Below are positions 19,443 through 28,991 of a stretch of DNA of 64,000 nucleotides, in pieces. Below the pieces are notes generated by a model. The model was not told the origin of the DNA, did not search any database, and saw only the letters and a list, made by a program, of their open reading frames with translations. Numbering within the stretch: the stretch's first letter is position 1; each line of letters begins with the position of its first letter. The DNA is from Xenorhabdus cabanillasii (GTDB lineage: Bacteria; Pseudomonadota; Gammaproteobacteria; Enterobacterales; Enterobacteriaceae), in assembly GCF_003386665.1 (NCBI RefSeq), contig NZ_QTUB01000001.1, forward strand, positions 3,472,001 through 3,536,000, given 5' to 3'. The position numbers and the translations under genes are program-made.

Positions 19443-22400
19443 AATGCTGAATTTCCTTTTGCTTTACGCCGTCTGTCCGCCAGTCTGTTTTTACCGGAGC
19501 GGGCTGACGACAAAGTGGATTCTTGGGATGGCTGATTGCCGGAATCGGGACGGGTTCCTTCGGGGGCTGCATAGTCAGACGATAGGCTGCTTTGTTTGAG
19601 CCAGCCTGCAAAGGTGGCAATGGTCGGGTATTCGAACAAGGTTGCGACACCAATATCCAGCTTGAATGCTTGTTGCATCTGGGATTGCAGCGTGATGATC
19701 TTGATGGAATCACCACCTGCATCAAAGAAATTCACGTTGGTGGCAATGGCCTGTGTTTCTAAAATCCCGCACCAAATCTTGTACACCTGAGTTTCAATGG
19801 GATCGGTCAGTGTCACGGGTGCTACGGCAGATTGCGCTTGTTGCCATTCAACCGCGCACGCCCGCAGCCATTTACGGTCGACCTTGCCCGTGATCGTGCG
19901 TTGAAAGCCATCCACAACCACAATCAGGGCCGGATCCCACGATGACGGAAAATGGCGGCGGATATGTTCCCGCACGCGGGGTTCCAATATCGCTGCTGAT
20001 TCGCTGCTATTGACAAAAAGGTGCCACTGGCGCTTGCCTGCCTGCGCAGCCGGCAGCAGGTAACAAGCTTTGACCTGCGCCAACATTTCGACTGTGCGTT
20101 CCAGTTCCCGTGGTGCAATGCGAACACCGTTCACTTTGACTTGATCATCAATCCGTCCCAGATAATTAAAACCGGACTCATGGGAAAATGTGACCGCATC
20201 CCCTGTGCGATAGAAATAGGATGCAAGGCTCCGGTATTCAGGGAGCACACTTTCATGCATCAAATGATTGGCAGGCACGAAATATTTTGCTGATTCAACC
20301 GGATTGGTGGTGTAACCGTGGGCGACAGCCCGCCCGCCAACCCAAAGCTCCCCACGGATACCGGCTGGCAATGGGTTGCCGAATATATCCGCGCCGTAAG
20401 CAATGACATTCTGGATAGGCCAACCAATGGATACCGCGGATGCCAGTGTCTGTCTGGCGTTAAGGCAATCTACCGTGGTCTCGCTCGGGCCATAATGGTT
20501 GCTGACAGCATAGCCCTGCTGTAACAAATCATCCCTGAGACGTTTCGGCAGCTCTTCTCCTCCGAATATCCACAACCGCATGGCCGGGAAAAAGGGCGCC
20601 CCCTGAATCAGCTGCGCTATGGCACCCGGAATAAAGTTGACCAATGTGATGGATTCATTTTGCAGCAGATCGATAAATGCCTGTCTTTCCAGCAAGACGT
20701 TAGGTGATGGGTAAACCAGCGTGGCTCCGACAGCAAGGCTGGCAAACAAATCCTCTACACTGGGATCAAAATTAAGATCCGTTAACCCCAGAACCCGATC
20801 TGCGGATGTCAGGCGAGTCTCCTCGATGAACCAATCCAACAGATTCGCCACCGATTCGTTGCGAATGGCGATACCTTTTGGTGTGCCGGTCGTTCCTGAT
20901 GTGAAGATAAAATAAAATTCACCTTCTGGCGGACGATGACTTAAGCGTATTTTTCCGGCTTCACGGGTCAGCGGTTCTATATCAAACGATGCAATACCGG
21001 ATAATTCAGTGCCGGATGATTCAATATCCAGCAATAAACAATGCCCGATATCAGAAGCCAGCTCGCGTTTCAACGCCGAGTTGGCTAATACCAACCGACA
21101 CTCGGCCAACGCCAATAGCTGTTTTCTGCGTTGCAACGGATCTTTGGGATTGAGGTAAAAGTAGCTCCCGCCACTGAACAGGATTGCCAGGAGAGCCTGT
21201 GTGGATAACAACCCTTTTTCAAGGTGAACAGCCACGCGATCGCCCGGAATAAATCCCGCTTCCTGCAAGCGTTCCTGCAAAATGGCAATGCCCGATAGCA
21301 GGGTGTGATTGTCTATCCTGTACTGATGATCTATCAGGCTGATGTCTTGGGGATGGTCATTGAGTCGCTGATAAATACGCAATAAAAACTGATTGATATC
21401 GGGGCAATCTGCCTTGATTTCTCCCGCAACCAGTGAACTTTCAGACCCTGTCCCGGACACTTCTATTGTGGAATTAACTCTCAGCGCCCTATTTTCAAGC
21501 AATTTTTTCGCAGGCTGGTTGAGCAAGTCGGTTGCCAATGATTCAAACGCGTTGAATACCACGGCGACCGCAGCGGGATCACCTTCGTAGGTTTCCCCTG
21601 TGCTTAATTCAACACGCCACTGTTCGACGCCAGAAACAGTCAGGGTTAAACCAAAGTGGGTAGTCTCTTCACTGTGAAAATCCGTCAGAAATGCCCTGTG
21701 GCTTCCATCCCGCAATGTGACATCAATGGGGTAGTTATCGAAAACGACAATCGAATCATAAAGTTCGTCACGGGTTCCTGCTTCTTCCCGAATAGTCAGG
21801 GGCGGTGTTTTTTCATGCTGTTGGGTCTGCTGCAATATTTGAAAAACAGATCGCAATGCCGTTTCCAGATCCCATTTCCCATTGAGTTCAAGGATCAGCG
21901 GTACAGTATTGGTGAACAGCCCCAATGGTTGGTGTTCAGCGTTTTGACTCAATGCCGCGCCCCTGCCAGAAAAAGTGCAACCAAAGGCAACCGTTTTTTG
22001 GTAGGTGAATTTGGATAATGTCATTGCCCAGCACAAATAAATGAAGCTGGCTGGTGTCACTCCTGCTCGGCGGCACAATGTTTCTATCCCGGTCTTGCGC
22101 TCCTTGCCCCACAACGCGTTCGCTTTGTTCGCCGCCGATTTGTTACCTGCTCTGTCCGTGCCATCGTTATCGGTTGAAGTAGTTACAGTTGTTGCAGCAT
22201 GCTCTGACGGCCGGAACAGCGGCTCATCCAGCAATTTGGTTGTGGCAGAATCTTCTCCGTCCGGCAATTGCCGGAATTTGCTTTGCCAATATTCCCGGCT
22301 GACCATCAACTCTTCCGGACTCAATCCCTTCCATAGTTGCTGTGCATATAACCGTGAAGCCAGCGGGACTATTTTTTGTTTACGCAGCCCTTGCAACCAC

Positions 22401-22915
22401 AGGGAAATCAGTAATGAACTGCTCCAGCCATCCATCAAAATATGGTGGAAGGAGAAAGCAATACTTAATGTTCCCGCGTCAACATCGTGGAAAACCACAA
22501 TGCGGAAGACTTCGCTATTCAATGCAAATGGAGTCGCTTTCGACCGGGTCAGCCAGTCAAGGCAGCGTTGTTTCACCGGCAATGATGGGACGCTGGAGTC
22601 AACACGGGTATATTCCAGTGAAACACGCGGCAAGGCATAGACAAGCTGGTGAGGAACCCGGATGCCTTTCCAGACAAATACCGATCTCAAGGCGGGCTGC
22701 GCCTGCTGGATCTGGTGCCATACTTTCCGGATCTCGTCTTCTTCAATATCAGCGGATAAACTGAATGCCACCCCAATGTGATAGGCGCTATTGCCATCTT
22801 TCAAGGCATGAAACAGTAAGCCATTCGCCTGTGGTGTCACCTGTAGCAATTCTTCAATGTCGTTATGATTTATTTCGTTGTGAGCCGTAGAGTTGTGATT
22901 TGCAGTTGTCATCAT
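19439..22915 (-). CDS. NRPS, C-A-T module, basic amino acid suspected
   Basis: Intact 1158-residue module. The C domain has HHILMDGWS near residue 158. The A domain has FTSGTTGTPKG near 670, YGPSET, GELWVGG, YRTGDA and VKVNGVRI. The carrier has AGGDSIKI near 1067, the GGDS form often seen before domains other than standard C. The tail is basic (RLADRRRKAKGN), similar in character to the PKS tail at 12799. Its specificity line reads D-P-E-N-I-G-H-V-D. I know no exact match; Glu at position 239 and Asn at 278 recall the ornithine-type code DMENLGLIN, so a basic amino acid is a guess. The ATG overlaps the AT gene's TAA by one base (TAATG). It follows the epimerising Asn module, so it should accept acyl-D-Asn and hand the dipeptide to the KS. 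Confidence 0.92.
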   Translation of the reverse strand: MMTTANHNSTAHNEINHNDIEELLQVTPQANGLLFHALKDGNSAYHIGVAFSLSADIEEDEIRKVWHQIQQAQPALRSVFVWKGIRVPHQLVYALPRVSLEYTRVDSSVPSLPVKQRCLDWLTRSKATPFALNSEVFRIVVFHDVDAGTLSIAFSFHHILMDGWSSSLLISLWLQGLRKQKIVPLASRLYAQQLWKGLSPEELMVSREYWQSKFRQLPDGEDSATTKLLDEPLFRPSEHAATTVTTSTDNDGTDRAGNKSAANKANALWGKERKTGIETLCRRAGVTPASFIYLCWAMTLSKFTYQKTVAFGCTFSGRGAALSQNAEHQPLGLFTNTVPLILELNGKWDLETALRSVFQILQQTQQHEKTPPLTIREEAGTRDELYDSIVVFDNYPIDVTLRDGSHRAFLTDFHSEETTHFGLTLTVSGVEQWRVELSTGETYEGDPAAVAVVFNAFESLATDLLNQPAKKLLENRALRVNSTIEVSGTGSESSLVAGEIKADCPDINQFLLRIYQRLNDHPQDISLIDHQYRIDNHTLLSGIAILQERLQEAGFIPGDRVAVHLEKGLLSTQALLAILFSGGSYFYLNPKDPLQRRKQLLALAECRLVLANSALKRELASDIGHCLLLDIESSGTELSGIASFDIEPLTREAGKIRLSHRPPEGEFYFIFTSGTTGTPKGIAIRNESVANLLDWFIEETRLTSADRVLGLTDLNFDPSVEDLFASLAVGATLVYPSPNVLLERQAFIDLLQNESITLVNFIPGAIAQLIQGAPFFPAMRLWIFGGEELPKRLRDDLLQQGYAVSNHYGPSETTVDCLNARQTLASAVSIGWPIQNVIAYGADIFGNPLPAGIRGELWVGGRAVAHGYTTNPVESAKYFVPANHLMHESVLPEYRSLASYFYRTGDAVTFSHESGFNYLGRIDDQVKVNGVRIAPRELERTVEMLAQVKACYLLPAAQAGKRQWHLFVNSSESAAILEPRVREHIRRHFPSSWDPALIVVVDGFQRTITGKVDRKWLRACAVEWQQAQSAVAPVTLTDPIETQVYKIWCGILETQAIATNVNFFDAGGDSIKIITLQSQMQQAFKLDIGVATLFEYPTIATFAGWLKQSSLSSDYAAPEGTRPDSGNQPSQESTLSSARSGKNRLADRRRKAKGNSAL

Positions 22916-24153
22916 TAATACCTCCCTGCATCAAAGAGGCTCTGCAACTTCGCTTTTTCCATCGACAGAGGATGGTTTCCGTTCACTTCAAGAACGTCCA
23001 GCCACTGCTGTGTCATTTTATGGAGAAAATGGCATTCTTCCGTCTTCAGGTGAGAACCTGTGAACCTTTGTCGGGTTTGCTCCCTGATGCGATGCAGTTG
23101 CTCGATTGCCTTCGGTTCCGCCAAGGCCGGCACTTTTGAGCTATAAAGATGGAAATAGCAATACCGGGAAAAACGTTCTAACCGGCTCTCTTTGCTATTC
23201 AATTCCTGTGTAAATGTGAACAGTTCATCGGGTTCACACAGGGAACGCATTGGTAACTTTGCGCGCTGAGTGAGATAACTCAAGACATTTTTCGGCGAGA
23301 TTTCCAAATAGCGGGTAACGCCTTTTTGCGCGACGTATTGCAAACTCGGTAACCACTGCACCGGAGAGATCAGATGCTGCACAATCGACGCTTTCAGGTT
23401 TTCTACCTGTAACTCCGCCCCACTGACATTACAAACCAAGCGGGAAACCGGAACAGTTTGCGGCTCTCTCTCCGGTAAGAAATCAAGTAATGCGGTTAAT
23501 TTTGCTTTTGCCTCTGCCATTAAAGGCGAGTGAAACGGGCCGCCAATTTTCAGAGGGTAAACCAGTCCTCCTAACGTTTCCATGCGGGGAGCAAAGCGTC
23601 GGATATCGGCCATCTCACCGGAAATGGTGACTTGATCAAATGCATCCACGGCGGATATATAGACCTCGATTCCCTCATCTGTGCGGGCTTTTTCCACTTC
23701 CTGTATCACAACTTCGGCAGGAATGTGCAATACCCAGCACATATCCCCCTGCTGGAAATGGCGCGCGCAGGCTTCCACCACTTCGGAGCGGATATTGACG
23801 ATTTTGGTCAAAGTCGCCAGATCAAGGTATCCGGCAGCGCAGAGTGCGGGATACTGGCCCAGGCTGTGTCCCATCATAAATTCAGGAATCACTCCTCCAT
23901 GCCGCCGCAGGATGTTGGCGATGGCGACCGTGGTCGCTGTTAATGCCAACTGAGCGATGCGTACTTGCTTCAATGTGTCATGGCGCTCGCCGTGAATGAT
24001 TTCATGCAAGTTGACCTGAGATAGCTCTGACACTTCGTCCAAACAAGCCCGATACTCAGGATATATTTTAAATTCAGCAAACATGTCCGGCCGTTGAACA
24101 CCGACACCGGGAAATAAGAATACGGTTTTGGCTGAGTCGAGAGCGATTTTCAT
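22915..24153 (-). CDS. Discrete (trans-acting) acyltransferase
   Basis: A 412-residue FabD/AT-family protein. Visible motifs are FLFPGVGVQ at the N-terminus, the nucleophile in GHSLGQYPAL near residue 97 and GGPFHSPLM, followed by about 100 extra residues without a recognised domain. In trans-AT systems and in zwittermicin synthesis (ZmaF), a free AT moves acyl groups from carrier-bound extender units to the PKS; the PKS here already has its own AT of malonyl type, so a second, special unit is a reasonable reading. The start is set at 24153 because its ATG overlaps the TGA of the upstream gene (ATGA); the 17-residue upstream extension would lie inside that gene. Confidence 0.88.
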   Translation of the reverse strand: MKIALDSAKTVFLFPGVGVQRPDMFAEFKIYPEYRACLDEVSELSQVNLHEIIHGERHDTLKQVRIAQLALTATTVAIANILRRHGGVIPEFMMGHSLGQYPALCAAGYLDLATLTKIVNIRSEVVEACARHFQQGDMCWVLHIPAEVVIQEVEKARTDEGIEVYISAVDAFDQVTISGEMADIRRFAPRMETLGGLVYPLKIGGPFHSPLMAEAKAKLTALLDFLPEREPQTVPVSRLVCNVSGAELQVENLKASIVQHLISPVQWLPSLQYVAQKGVTRYLEISPKNVLSYLTQRAKLPMRSLCEPDELFTFTQELNSKESRLERFSRYCYFHLYSSKVPALAEPKAIEQLHRIREQTRQRFTGSHLKTEECHFLHKMTQQWLDVLEVNGNHPLSMEKAKLQSLFDAGRY

Positions 24154-27100
24154 GCTGAGGCTCCATGAATAATGAAATCGAGCTCCGATTGTGAGAGCTG
24201 ACAAAAAGGGAAATCCGTAGGGATCAGTGATAGGTTCAAACCGTGTTTTATCGGCCTGCCATCTTGTTGTTCAAGCTGGTCATGGCGGATATCACTCCAG
24301 CTCACGAGTTTGTCATTCAGTTGGGTTAAATAACGTCTGGCTTCCTCAATGTCGGCACCAGCAATTCCCAGCCTCAGCTCAACAACAACAGCACTTAATT
24401 CACGGCAATCACGAATGAGTACGTCAAAATCAGCGATGCTCTTTTCATCGGGATGGCGGAAGCCACCGGAAAGCGATTGAACCAAGCTGACATTGCGCCA
24501 TGTCCCGATGCCATCCAAACCCAAACCAATATCATTGATACAGATAAGTGGCCGTCGGGCTGTAGCATTCAGCCCCAACTGTTTTTGCCAGTCGGCAGCA
24601 TCTGTATGTAAACGATGCTTCAACGTTTGCAACAGGCTGAACGGATGCTCTGAGGAAACATCAAGATCCAGATGGTGGAAGCCGGTAAACCACCCCACTG
24701 CATTCGCCATCTCTACGTTCCGGCTGGCTGGCATTTCTGCTTTGGAAAACGCTACGTTGGACACACTGGAAAAAAAGCGCCCGTGATTTTCAAACAACAC
24801 TCTGGGTTGTTCCGGCAGCAGAGTGTTATCCTGCATCACTGTCAGCAAGGCGGCGGCAATTAACTGTGAACGATCCGCTTTAGCACGCTGCTCCAGCATG
24901 TTGATATCTTCACCGGCAATGGACAGCGTCAGTGTGACTGGTGCCGTGGCTGGCGGGCTGTCATTGTTCGGCGCCGCTGTTGGTTCCACACTCAGTTCGT
25001 GCCCTCTGCGCCATGTTTTCTCAAACCACGTATTCCCCAGCCATTGACCCCAAAGGAAAGCGCCCTGCTCGGTATCCATGCTGGTCGTCATGTCGTTTTG
25101 AATAACGGTTCCGCTTAACGCCTGATCCAATTCATCCAACAAGAAAATCCATGAATGCACATCGCAAATCAGATGATGGCAAACCCAGAGCAGATAGCGT
25201 TTGTTGGTTGCCGGATCGAATATCACCTCATGCACACTCGGCTGAATATCCAGACTCACGCGCTCTTGTAATTGACTGAGCCTGTTTTCAAGGGATTCAC
25301 CAGGCGTCAACGGATTATCCTGCGCCGACATCGTTCCTTGTTGGTTTTCTTCACTAGCTGGCAATGCGTGTTTCGGCGGTAAAAAATAAAACTCACTCAA
25401 ATCTTGATTGGTTCTCAGGGAGAAAATTTGGTGTCTGGTTTTGATAGCGCTGATTGCTGCGTTGATATGTTCAGCCGAAAGGCCGGGAGCCAGCTCAAGC
25501 ACCACGCCTTGCTGGAATCGATCTGCGTAATTAAAGTCCTGCTGCCGGAACCAGCGCACGCTGGGTAAGTATTTCAGCCACTCCGCCGTTAATTCTTTCT
25601 GTACCGTTACATGCGATAGACGCGCACCAGCGGCGGCTTCGTTTTGTTGTTCTGCACTGGCTGTTTCTAACACGGCTCCCAGCGCAGTTGAGCTTAACAA
25701 TGCTGGCGTTCCGACCCTGACGCCCTCTTTTGCCAATAGCGCAACCAAGCGGATTGCCTTGATGGAATCCCCGCCCTGCTCCAGAAATGAGGCGCTCAGA
25801 TCGACAGGTTGCGGCCAAATCGGCTTGAGAAATTCAGCATTCAACCACGTGGGAAGTTTATAAGTTTTCGCCTTTCCTTGATTTTGGTTATCAGCTATGG
25901 CGGCGGTTGCAAAAGATCGAGACCTGTCACCCGATGCCCGGTTTGCTTTGGCAGCCGCAATAAGTACGGCCATATCCACTTTACCGTTGGAATTTATTGG
26001 CCAAGGCTGTACCGTGCAGTACAAGCTGGGCAACCAAGCTTCGGGAAGCCGGTTTTTTAAGTTGCTTTGAAACTCATGGCTGTCATAAGACACAGGATAG
26101 TTGCTGCACAGGACAAGGATCTCATCACCCGCCATTTTCTCCATTCCACCCACTTGCGCCATGCCATCCATGACCAGTTTCAGTACCTTCAATTGCCAAC
26201 CGTGGTCATTGCCGCGCCCAAGCTGGGCCAATGTATCCTCTACCGCTTTTTCAATTTCCGCCGGATGGATCCGGTGCCCGCGGACTTTAAATTCATCGTC
26301 GATACGCCCAAGGCAATGGAAGATCCCCTGTTCATCCTGCAAACCTAAATCCCCGGTTCGATACCAACGGTGCTGTTCACTGCCGCTGTACACAAATTTT
26401 GCGTTTGTCTGGGTGCTGTCATTGAGATATCCATCCGCCAGAACAGGGCCGCCAATCCAAATTTCGCCCCGGAATCCTTTGGGCATGTATTGCCCCCAGC
26501 TGTTCCTTATCGATATCTCGGCCCTGCCCAATGCTGTTCCGATGGGAGTAATGGACGGTAACGCAGTGTGGGCAGCATCATTGTGGAATGGCTGGCTCAC
26601 GGTATAGATGCAACACCCGACAGTTGCTTCCGTCGGCCCGTATTCATTGATAATTCTGCTGCCTGACGGCAAGAACTCCAGCGCCTTGCTCACCAAACTG
26701 GTGGGTAAATTTTCACCTCCGACAACAAAAGTCAGTGGGTTTTGTCTTGCGGCAGTGTGTTCGATAAGTAAAGCAAGATGAGATGGCGTGCACTTAACGC
26801 CTGTCAGCGCTTCATCAGCAAGAAGACGGTGCAGCAATTCAGGGTCATCACGCATGTCCTGTTCGTGAATTTGCATAAATCCACCGGACAGAACCGATGC
26901 CAGAATTGCGGTTTGTGTTAAGTCAAATCCAAAAGAGGTAAATAACGGGGCATTGAACGGAGTTTCATCGGCATAGGCTGTTTTGGCTGCCAGTGCATAG
27001 TTTGCCAATGCTGCGGGAAAAATTGCCACCCCCTTGGGTTCTCCGGTGGAGCCGGAAGTATACAGAATATAGGCAGGATTGCGGGAAGCGGGCTCTGATT

Positions 27101-28991
27101 GCATCTCAGGATAGTGTTCGTTCTCTATCCAATCCTCGTCCCCTGCGTATTTTTCCGACGACATCGTTTGCAGTGCCACCGGAAAGAGTGGTAAATGCAA
27201 TGCCTGTGCCAAATCCTGATCAGCTTCGGTGTAAATGCACAGGGCAGCCCCCGAAGCACGGATGATCGTCAATAACCTTGTTATCGGCATTGTGGTCGGG
27301 CAAACCGGAATGACCGTCACATTGCCAATCAGGCAGGCCAGATAAGCCAGCGTCGTTTCAGGCGTGCGCCTCCCCAAGAGCAAAACAGGGGCTTGCCCCG
27401 AGAACGTTTTTTTTGCCCTGTGCAACTGTCTTTGCAACTGCGCGCTAAATTGGTGGATCCACAACAAGCCCTGACGATAAGTCAGCCCGTCCGCTACTGA
27501 GGCTAATTTAAATAGTTGATTGTCAGCATGATGTCTAAAGGCTTGGGATAAATGTTCACCTATCGGTGCCGTTGTGCTGTCCTCAACGTTAGCGGGGATT
27601 TGATCCTGCCCTGACACTTGCGGGGATTTGTTTATGCTGTCTTGATTGAGTAGTTCACCAATGGCCGCTACCGCATTTTCAAGGACGGATTGCAGAAATG
27701 CCTGACACTGTTCCAATGTCCATATTTTGCGGAAATCGGCTTCAAGCCAAAAACAGTTTTGCTCAAAACGGTCATGGATATGAATGGTTGCAAACAGCGC
27801 TTCGACGGCCTGAGTGTGGTCAATATGCATTTCCCCACCCGCAACAATGCCCTGAAACTCATCGATTTGGTAGGAGACACCAAAAGCCGGAATGATTTTC
27901 TTCCAGTCTGAGGAAGCAAATTCTCCCCACCGGGTAGCTGGCGTATAACGTGAATGTACAATGGCTTTTTGCAGTTGAGCTTTCAGAACCCGGTAACAGT
28001 CTGCAAGAGTTGTATCCGCTTCGCGGAATACCGGCAGCAAGATAGGTGCCACCGACATGGATATCGTCCGTTTTGCCTCTTCGCTCCAGCGATTAACAAT
28101 GGGTGCCTGCAATAAAACGCCATTGCTGTCTTCAACTATCATTTGTGTATAGGCAACGGCTGTGAAAAATAATCTGAAAATCGAGCCTCCACTGTTTTTA
28201 AAGCGGGATAACAGCGCATTTTGCTCATCAGTAACGAGCACTTTTACACGTCTGGAGCGGGGTTCTAATCCACGATAATCACCTATCGGATAGCGGGCGG
28301 AGATTTTACCGGCATCTGTTGAAGCCTGATCGCCAAAAAGACTTTGCCAATACGCGGCATCTTTTTCAAAACGCCGGGAATTTGCATACTGTTGCTCTTC
28401 CTCAATATGCAAAGAAAATAAAGGAGACACTGGCTGTTCTATTCCGTCTCCCTTCTGCTCCAAGGCCTTGACCAGAGCATCCGTCAAAATGGCTAATCCG
28501 GTAGCATCCGTCAAAGCATGGTATGCCTTAATGAACCAACCTAATTGCCCTTGCTTGAAATGAACCGCAAAAATTTGTATCGGTATAAGAGATAAATCAT
28601 CTTCTATCAATAACTGGCGATTGGCCCAGTGTTCAAATGCCTGATCAGGATCGGGATAGTTGCTGAAATTGACTTTGACCACTTCCGATTGCACGGGATC
28701 ATGCCGATAGCCATGCCACTTAAGTTCTGACGGTTCACTTTCCGATACTTTCGTTTTTACCGCGTGCCCTGTTATTACTTTCTCTTCTATTGCTTTTTCC
28801 ACAAAGCCAATACGAAAGACATCTTGCGTATTGCGAACAATTTCAACGGCACGGGCAAGCTGTTCCAGAGACACTTCACCATCCAAGCGAATCACGCCCC
28901 CCAAATAAAACCGATAGCCAGACAGATAAAACACGTCCATTTTGAAAATAGCCTGCTGCGACCGGGTTAACTCAAAAATCGATTTATTCAT
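24150..28991 (-). CDS. Initiation NRPS C-A(Asn)-T-E
   Basis: Intact 1613-residue synthetase. The N-terminal C domain has HALTDATG near residue 160 in place of HHxxxDG (catalytic His and Asp kept), typical of a starter C domain that loads a fatty acyl group. The A domain (YTSGSTGEPKG near 643) reads D-L-T-K-V-G-E-V-G, the asparagine code (classic DLTKIGEVG). The carrier has EQGGDSIKA near 1070. The last domain is an epimerase: HHLICDVHSW near 1275 and VGWFTG near 1433. The module should therefore make N-acyl-D-Asn, the cap cleaved by ClbP/XcnG/ZmaM peptidases; such a peptidase is encoded at 11151-12785. Its ATG overlaps the preceding gene by eight bases with a GGGGGA ribosome site. An A8 run at 27407-27414 is in frame here, unlike those in the PKS. 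Confidence 0.94.
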   Translation of the reverse strand: MNKSIFELTRSQQAIFKMDVFYLSGYRFYLGGVIRLDGEVSLEQLARAVEIVRNTQDVFRIGFVEKAIEEKVITGHAVKTKVSESEPSELKWHGYRHDPVQSEVVKVNFSNYPDPDQAFEHWANRQLLIEDDLSLIPIQIFAVHFKQGQLGWFIKAYHALTDATGLAILTDALVKALEQKGDGIEQPVSPLFSLHIEEEQQYANSRRFEKDAAYWQSLFGDQASTDAGKISARYPIGDYRGLEPRSRRVKVLVTDEQNALLSRFKNSGGSIFRLFFTAVAYTQMIVEDSNGVLLQAPIVNRWSEEAKRTISMSVAPILLPVFREADTTLADCYRVLKAQLQKAIVHSRYTPATRWGEFASSDWKKIIPAFGVSYQIDEFQGIVAGGEMHIDHTQAVEALFATIHIHDRFEQNCFWLEADFRKIWTLEQCQAFLQSVLENAVAAIGELLNQDSINKSPQVSGQDQIPANVEDSTTAPIGEHLSQAFRHHADNQLFKLASVADGLTYRQGLLWIHQFSAQLQRQLHRAKKTFSGQAPVLLLGRRTPETTLAYLACLIGNVTVIPVCPTTMPITRLLTIIRASGAALCIYTEADQDLAQALHLPLFPVALQTMSSEKYAGDEDWIENEHYPEMQSEPASRNPAYILYTSGSTGEPKGVAIFPAALANYALAAKTAYADETPFNAPLFTSFGFDLTQTAILASVLSGGFMQIHEQDMRDDPELLHRLLADEALTGVKCTPSHLALLIEHTAARQNPLTFVVGGENLPTSLVSKALEFLPSGSRIINEYGPTEATVGCCIYTVSQPFHNDAAHTALPSITPIGTALGRAEISIRNSWGQYMPKGFRGEIWIGGPVLADGYLNDSTQTNAKFVYSGSEQHRWYRTGDLGLQDEQGIFHCLGRIDDEFKVRGHRIHPAEIEKAVEDTLAQLGRGNDHGWQLKVLKLVMDGMAQVGGMEKMAGDEILVLCSNYPVSYDSHEFQSNLKNRLPEAWLPSLYCTVQPWPINSNGKVDMAVLIAAAKANRASGDRSRSFATAAIADNQNQGKAKTYKLPTWLNAEFLKPIWPQPVDLSASFLEQGGDSIKAIRLVALLAKEGVRVGTPALLSSTALGAVLETASAEQQNEAAAGARLSHVTVQKELTAEWLKYLPSVRWFRQQDFNYADRFQQGVVLELAPGLSAEHINAAISAIKTRHQIFSLRTNQDLSEFYFLPPKHALPASEENQQGTMSAQDNPLTPGESLENRLSQLQERVSLDIQPSVHEVIFDPATNKRYLLWVCHHLICDVHSWIFLLDELDQALSGTVIQNDMTTSMDTEQGAFLWGQWLGNTWFEKTWRRGHELSVEPTAAPNNDSPPATAPVTLTLSIAGEDINMLEQRAKADRSQLIAAALLTVMQDNTLLPEQPRVLFENHGRFFSSVSNVAFSKAEMPASRNVEMANAVGWFTGFHHLDLDVSSEHPFSLLQTLKHRLHTDAADWQKQLGLNATARRPLICINDIGLGLDGIGTWRNVSLVQSLSGGFRHPDEKSIADFDVLIRDCRELSAVVVELRLGIAGADIEEARRYLTQLNDKLVSWSDIRHDQLEQQDGRPIKHGLNLSLIPTDFPFCQLSQSELDFIIHGASA

